Assembly (NCBI GenBank): GCA_043557195.1
Contig: CP121314.1
Span: 2,666,001-2,730,000, forward strand
Length of the DNA: 64,000 bases
Source: Jejuia sp043557195
Lineage (GTDB): Bacteria > Bacteroidota > Bacteroidia > Flavobacteriales > Flavobacteriaceae
Direction: 5' to 3'
Part shown: piece by piece, positions 61,542 through 64,000 of the stretch
Layout of the letters: each line of letters starts with the position of its first letter
Position numbering within the stretch: the stretch's first letter is position 1
Notes under the pieces: generated by a model
What the model was told of the DNA's origin: nothing
Database searches by the model: none
Seen by the model: the letters and a program-made list of their open reading frames with translations, nothing else
Program-made: the position numbers and the translations under genes

Positions 61542-62048
61542 CTACCAGTCATCCAAAGAAGCTAGTAAAATGTCTTGTGTTAATCTATTGAAAATTTCTT
61601 TATGAGCAGTTTCTTTTAAGTCTCCCAATAATTCTTGATTTCCTGAATAATCATAGAAAAAAGAAAATGATTTATCGAATTCTGTGTTTTCTTTCTCTTT
61701 ATTTAAAAAATGAACCTTTACCGAAATCGTGAGTCTATTTTGTGCTGCTGTGTTTTGTGCTGTAGCTGTAGTTGGTGAAATTCTATATTCTGTAATCTCG
61801 CCGTCATAAAATAAATCTCCATTTGAATTTACTAGTTCTAGCCCTGTTTTATTTTGAATAATCTCTTGTAAAGTTTGAGTAAAATTTTGATGAAGCCCAG
61901 GTTCAATTATATGAGCATTATTCTCAAAAAGATTTACTTGAAAGCTTTTTGCTTCTCCAATGTTTAAGTTTTCCATTGAATATTTGGCTTTACAGCTTGA
62001 TGTAAAGATTAATATAATAAAAACAGCAAAACCTATTTTGATTTTCAT
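61542..62048 (-). CDS. Second LptE-like lipoprotein (tandem paralogue)
   Basis: A 168-residue lipoprotein (lipobox IFTSSCKA, C19) clearly related to the neighbouring LptE: FQVNLFENNAHIIEPGL, NSNGDLFYDGEITEYRISPTT, AAQNRLTISVKVHF and the C-terminal TQDI-LASL pattern. It lacks the GFYSFTG start of typical LptE. It could be a duplicated subunit with altered partner, or a redundant copy. It lies 22 bp before lptE. Confidence 0.78.
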   Translation of the reverse strand: MKIKIGFAVFIILIFTSSCKAKYSMENLNIGEAKSFQVNLFENNAHIIEPGLHQNFTQTLQEIIQNKTGLELVNSNGDLFYDGEITEYRISPTTATAQNTAAQNRLTISVKVHFLNKEKENTEFDKSFSFFYDYSGNQELLGDLKETAHKEIFNRLTQDILLASLDDW

Positions 62049-62118
62049 TTAAACTGAACGTTTTTTTTAAAATAATGTTGCTAATCTGTAAACTGAAAAC
62101 TGTGACTGCCTACTCTTT

Positions 62119-63390
62119 TCAGAGGTCGTATTGTTTAATTTTTCTATAAAGCGTACGTTCACTAATGCCTAATTCTGCGGCGGCTAATTTACGTTTTCCA
62201 TTATGGCGTTCCAACGATTTTTTTATCAACTCTAATTCTTTGTCCTGTAGAGATAATGTTTCTTCTTCTTCAATTTCTTCAGCAAAATGATATTTGTCGT
62301 TTGTTGCAGGTTCATTTACATGCTCTGGTATAGAAAGTACTTCTGGGTTTTCTACTACGCTTTCTTCTTCAAACGAAAAATCATCTTCTACGGTATCATT
62401 ATCACCATAAATCTTTTGAATCAAATGTTCGTTCTCTTTTTCTACATCCTTGGTGTTGCCATTTTTCATGAGTTCCATAGTGAGTTTCTTTAAATCATTC
62501 AAATCACTTTTCATATCAAAAAGCACTTTGTAAAGAATCTCACGTTCACTGCTAAAATCGCTTTCGCTTTTAGAGGATTTTACAACCGCAGGCAAATTGG
62601 TTGCGCCGTCAACAGGTAAATACCCTCTTAAAACTTCAGCTGAAACAGTACGATTTTGTTCTAAAACCGAAATCTGTTCAGCTACATTTCGTAATTGCCT
62701 GATATTTCCACTCCAACGATGCTTCAAAAGTAATTGTACCGCGTTATCTGTGAGTTTTATTGTTGGCATTTTATACTTTAAAGCAAAATCGCTGGCAAAT
62801 TTTCTAAACAATAAATGAATATCGTCTTGACGTTCGCGAAGTGGTGGTAAATGAATATCAACCGTACTTAAACGATAGTATAAGTCTTCACGAAACTTCT
62901 CTTTTTCAATAGCTTCAAACATGTTTACGTTTGTAGCAGCCACAATACGAACATTGGTTTTTTGCACCTTACTGGATCCTACTTTTATAAACTCGCCATT
63001 CTCTAAAACACGAAGTAAACGTACTTGTGTGGTTAATGGTAATTCTCCAACTTCATCTAAAAAAATAGTACCGCCATCAGCCACTTCAAAATAACCGCTA
63101 CGCGTGGAAGTTGCCCCGGTAAAGGAGCCTTTTTCGTGCCCAAAAAGTTCACTATCTATTGTGCCTTCTGGAATTGCGCCACAGTTTACAGCGATATATT
63201 TATTGTGCTTTCTGTGTGATAAAGAGTGTATTATTTTTGGAATACTTTCTTTACCAACACCACTTTCTCCAGTTACCAAAACTGAAATATCTGTTGGTGC
63301 CACACGAATAGCTTTTTCTAAAGCACGGTTGAGCGATGGTGTATTACCAATGATGCCAAAACGTTGTTTTATAGCCTGAATTGATTCCAT
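62119..63390 (-). CDS. Sigma-54-interacting AAA+ activator without receiver domain
   Basis: A 423-residue activator. The AAA+ domain (about 12-245) has Walker A GESGVGKE (41-48), the sigma-54 contact loop GSFTGA (88-93, a variant of GAFTGA), Walker B TIFLDE (108-113) and the arginine finger region LRERQDDI. An acidic linker follows, and the C-terminal Fis-type HTH (about 395-423) is KLAAAELGISERTLYRKIKQ. There is no N-terminal receiver, so signalling may be by expression or partner proteins. The target promoters are unknown; it sits before two lptE-like genes. Confidence 0.87.
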   Translation of the reverse strand: MESIQAIKQRFGIIGNTPSLNRALEKAIRVAPTDISVLVTGESGVGKESIPKIIHSLSHRKHNKYIAVNCGAIPEGTIDSELFGHEKGSFTGATSTRSGYFEVADGGTIFLDEVGELPLTTQVRLLRVLENGEFIKVGSSKVQKTNVRIVAATNVNMFEAIEKEKFREDLYYRLSTVDIHLPPLRERQDDIHLLFRKFASDFALKYKMPTIKLTDNAVQLLLKHRWSGNIRQLRNVAEQISVLEQNRTVSAEVLRGYLPVDGATNLPAVVKSSKSESDFSSEREILYKVLFDMKSDLNDLKKLTMELMKNGNTKDVEKENEHLIQKIYGDNDTVEDDFSFEEESVVENPEVLSIPEHVNEPATNDKYHFAEEIEEEETLSLQDKELELIKKSLERHNGKRKLAAAELGISERTLYRKIKQYDL

Positions 63391-63732
63391 TTAATTTTCT
63401 AAATATTCTGAAGTTCCCGTTTCATTAGGGCCATCTAGCCATTGCCAATTCAACTTCAGTTTGATTTTTTTATTTTCAGTTAAGCTAATTTTTGCAATAG
63501 CTTTACCAGCTTTTAACTCATTAGTTGCGGTTAAACATTGATAGAGCATATTTATGCTGTCGTCTTTTAAATGACCAATTATTTTCCCATAAATAATATT
63601 ACCTCCCGAATAATCGGCAGTTACTAAATCGCCTTCTTGCTTGTAGTCAAATAATGTTTCAGAATTAACTTTACCATTTTCTGTATTTTCAATTAGCGAA
63701 AATGTTTTGTTGTTAAAATTGAACTTTGACAT
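63391..63732 (-). CDS. Small protein of the miaB-activator region, unknown
   Basis: A 113-residue cytosolic beta-rich protein with segments VTADYSGGNIIYGKIIGHLKDDSINMLYQC and KIKLKLNWQWLDGPNETG. It resembles small conserved proteins of Bacteroidota beside this sigma-54 gene, but I cannot name the family with confidence. Its stop is directly followed by the activator start and it lies 6 bp after miaB, so the three are probably cotranscribed. Confidence 0.7.
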   Translation of the reverse strand: MSKFNFNNKTFSLIENTENGKVNSETLFDYKQEGDLVTADYSGGNIIYGKIIGHLKDDSINMLYQCLTATNELKAGKAIAKISLTENKKIKLKLNWQWLDGPNETGTSEYLEN

Positions 63733-63738
63733 TTTATT

Positions 63739-64000
63739 TTAATTATTATCTGAATAGCCTACTGCTTCTCCAATTAATGTCGCACTGGTACAATCTGTAA
63801 TTTTCACATTTACAAAATCGCCAACTTTGTAATTTCCTTTCGGAAATACCACCACTGTGTTTTGGGTATTTCTACCAGACCAATGTGCGTCAGAGCGTTT
63901 TGAAGGCTTTTCAATTAGTACTTCTTCAGTTTTCCCAACATGTTCTTGAGTACGCATTAAACTATGCTTTTGTTGTAACGCTATAATTTCATTTAAACGT
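63739..64000 (-). CDS. miaB: tRNA methylthiotransferase MiaB, C-terminal part only
   Basis: The visible 86 codons run to the window edge and are open there. They hold the end of the radical SAM domain (RLNEIIALQQKHS) and a TRAM domain with EVLIEKPSKRSDAHWSGRN, VVFPKGNYKVGDFVNVKITD and the final GEAVGYS. MiaB adds methylthio to i6A37 in tRNA. The catalytic cysteines lie outside the window. It is first in the minus-strand unit leading to the sigma-54 activator and LptE genes. Confidence 0.87.
   Translation of the reverse strand, partial: RLNEIIALQQKHSLMRTQEHVGKTEEVLIEKPSKRSDAHWSGRNTQNTVVVFPKGNYKVGDFVNVKITDCTSATLIGEAVGYSDNN

Overview
The window reads as chromosome from a low-GC, gliding-type Flavobacteriaceae bacterium (phylum Bacteroidota), probably marine. 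Support comes from gldB/gldC, the XrtF exosortase pair, an HYC_CC_PP protein, a bacterial mevalonate kinase beside a UbiA prenyltransferase, TonB-dependent uptake, and promoters of the Bacteroidota type (TTTG, then TAnnTTTG). The genus cannot be fixed from the sequence alone.

Layout. 1-4.0 kb: 3' part of a mevalonate kinase, a UbiA prenyltransferase, a nitrilase and a divergent pseudouridine synthase. 4.2-11.7 kb: small secreted proteins of one family surround a polyamine operon (arginine decarboxylase, agmatinase, a deoxyhypusine-synthase-like enzyme, a GNAT-nitrilase fusion). That operon has a long leader that appears folded and pseudoknotted. 11.7-25.6 kb: GT-C and GT2 glycosyltransferases, a putative porin, an Fe-S/FAD redox pair, and envelope genes (DUF547, GH113-like lipoprotein, Omp85-like barrel). 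26.7-32.9 kb, minus strand: an arsenosugar-type cluster with ArsM, ArsS, a purine nucleoside phosphorylase, two glycosyltransferases, a rhodanese, a DUF547 lipoprotein and a small peroxidase-like protein. 33.0-37.4 kb: a xylose operon (xylulokinase, xylose isomerase, sugar porter).

37.5-42.8 kb: dnaG, which carries an internal deletion plus frameshift as written here; a LuxR-type regulator with Glu at the phospho-acceptor position; nadE, gldB, gldC and a lipoprotein peptide deformylase. 42.8-50.1 kb: the cell-shape operon mreB-mreC-mreD-mrdA-rodA with purH upstream. 50.3-56.5 kb: a GAF protein, xrtF and its partner, then a heavy-metal (copper-like) set of HMA proteins and a TonB receptor, a GIY-YIG-like protein and a DUF2200 protein. 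56.5-64 kb: a DUF6090-type protein, groEL/groES, then secG, a TPR-like protein, two tandem LptE-like lipoproteins, a sigma-54 activator, a small protein and the 3' end of miaB.

Two dispersed repeat families mark the intergenic spaces. One has six copies with ends GCGTTA/TAACGC and a compensatory base-pair change in one copy. The other is a 72-76 bp MITE-like element with GTCATTCC-type ends, one copy lying between groES and groEL. No tRNA, rRNA, CRISPR array, transposase or prophage gene was seen. The observations most worth following are the dnaG lesion, the speA leader, the arsenosugar cluster and the covarying repeat family.
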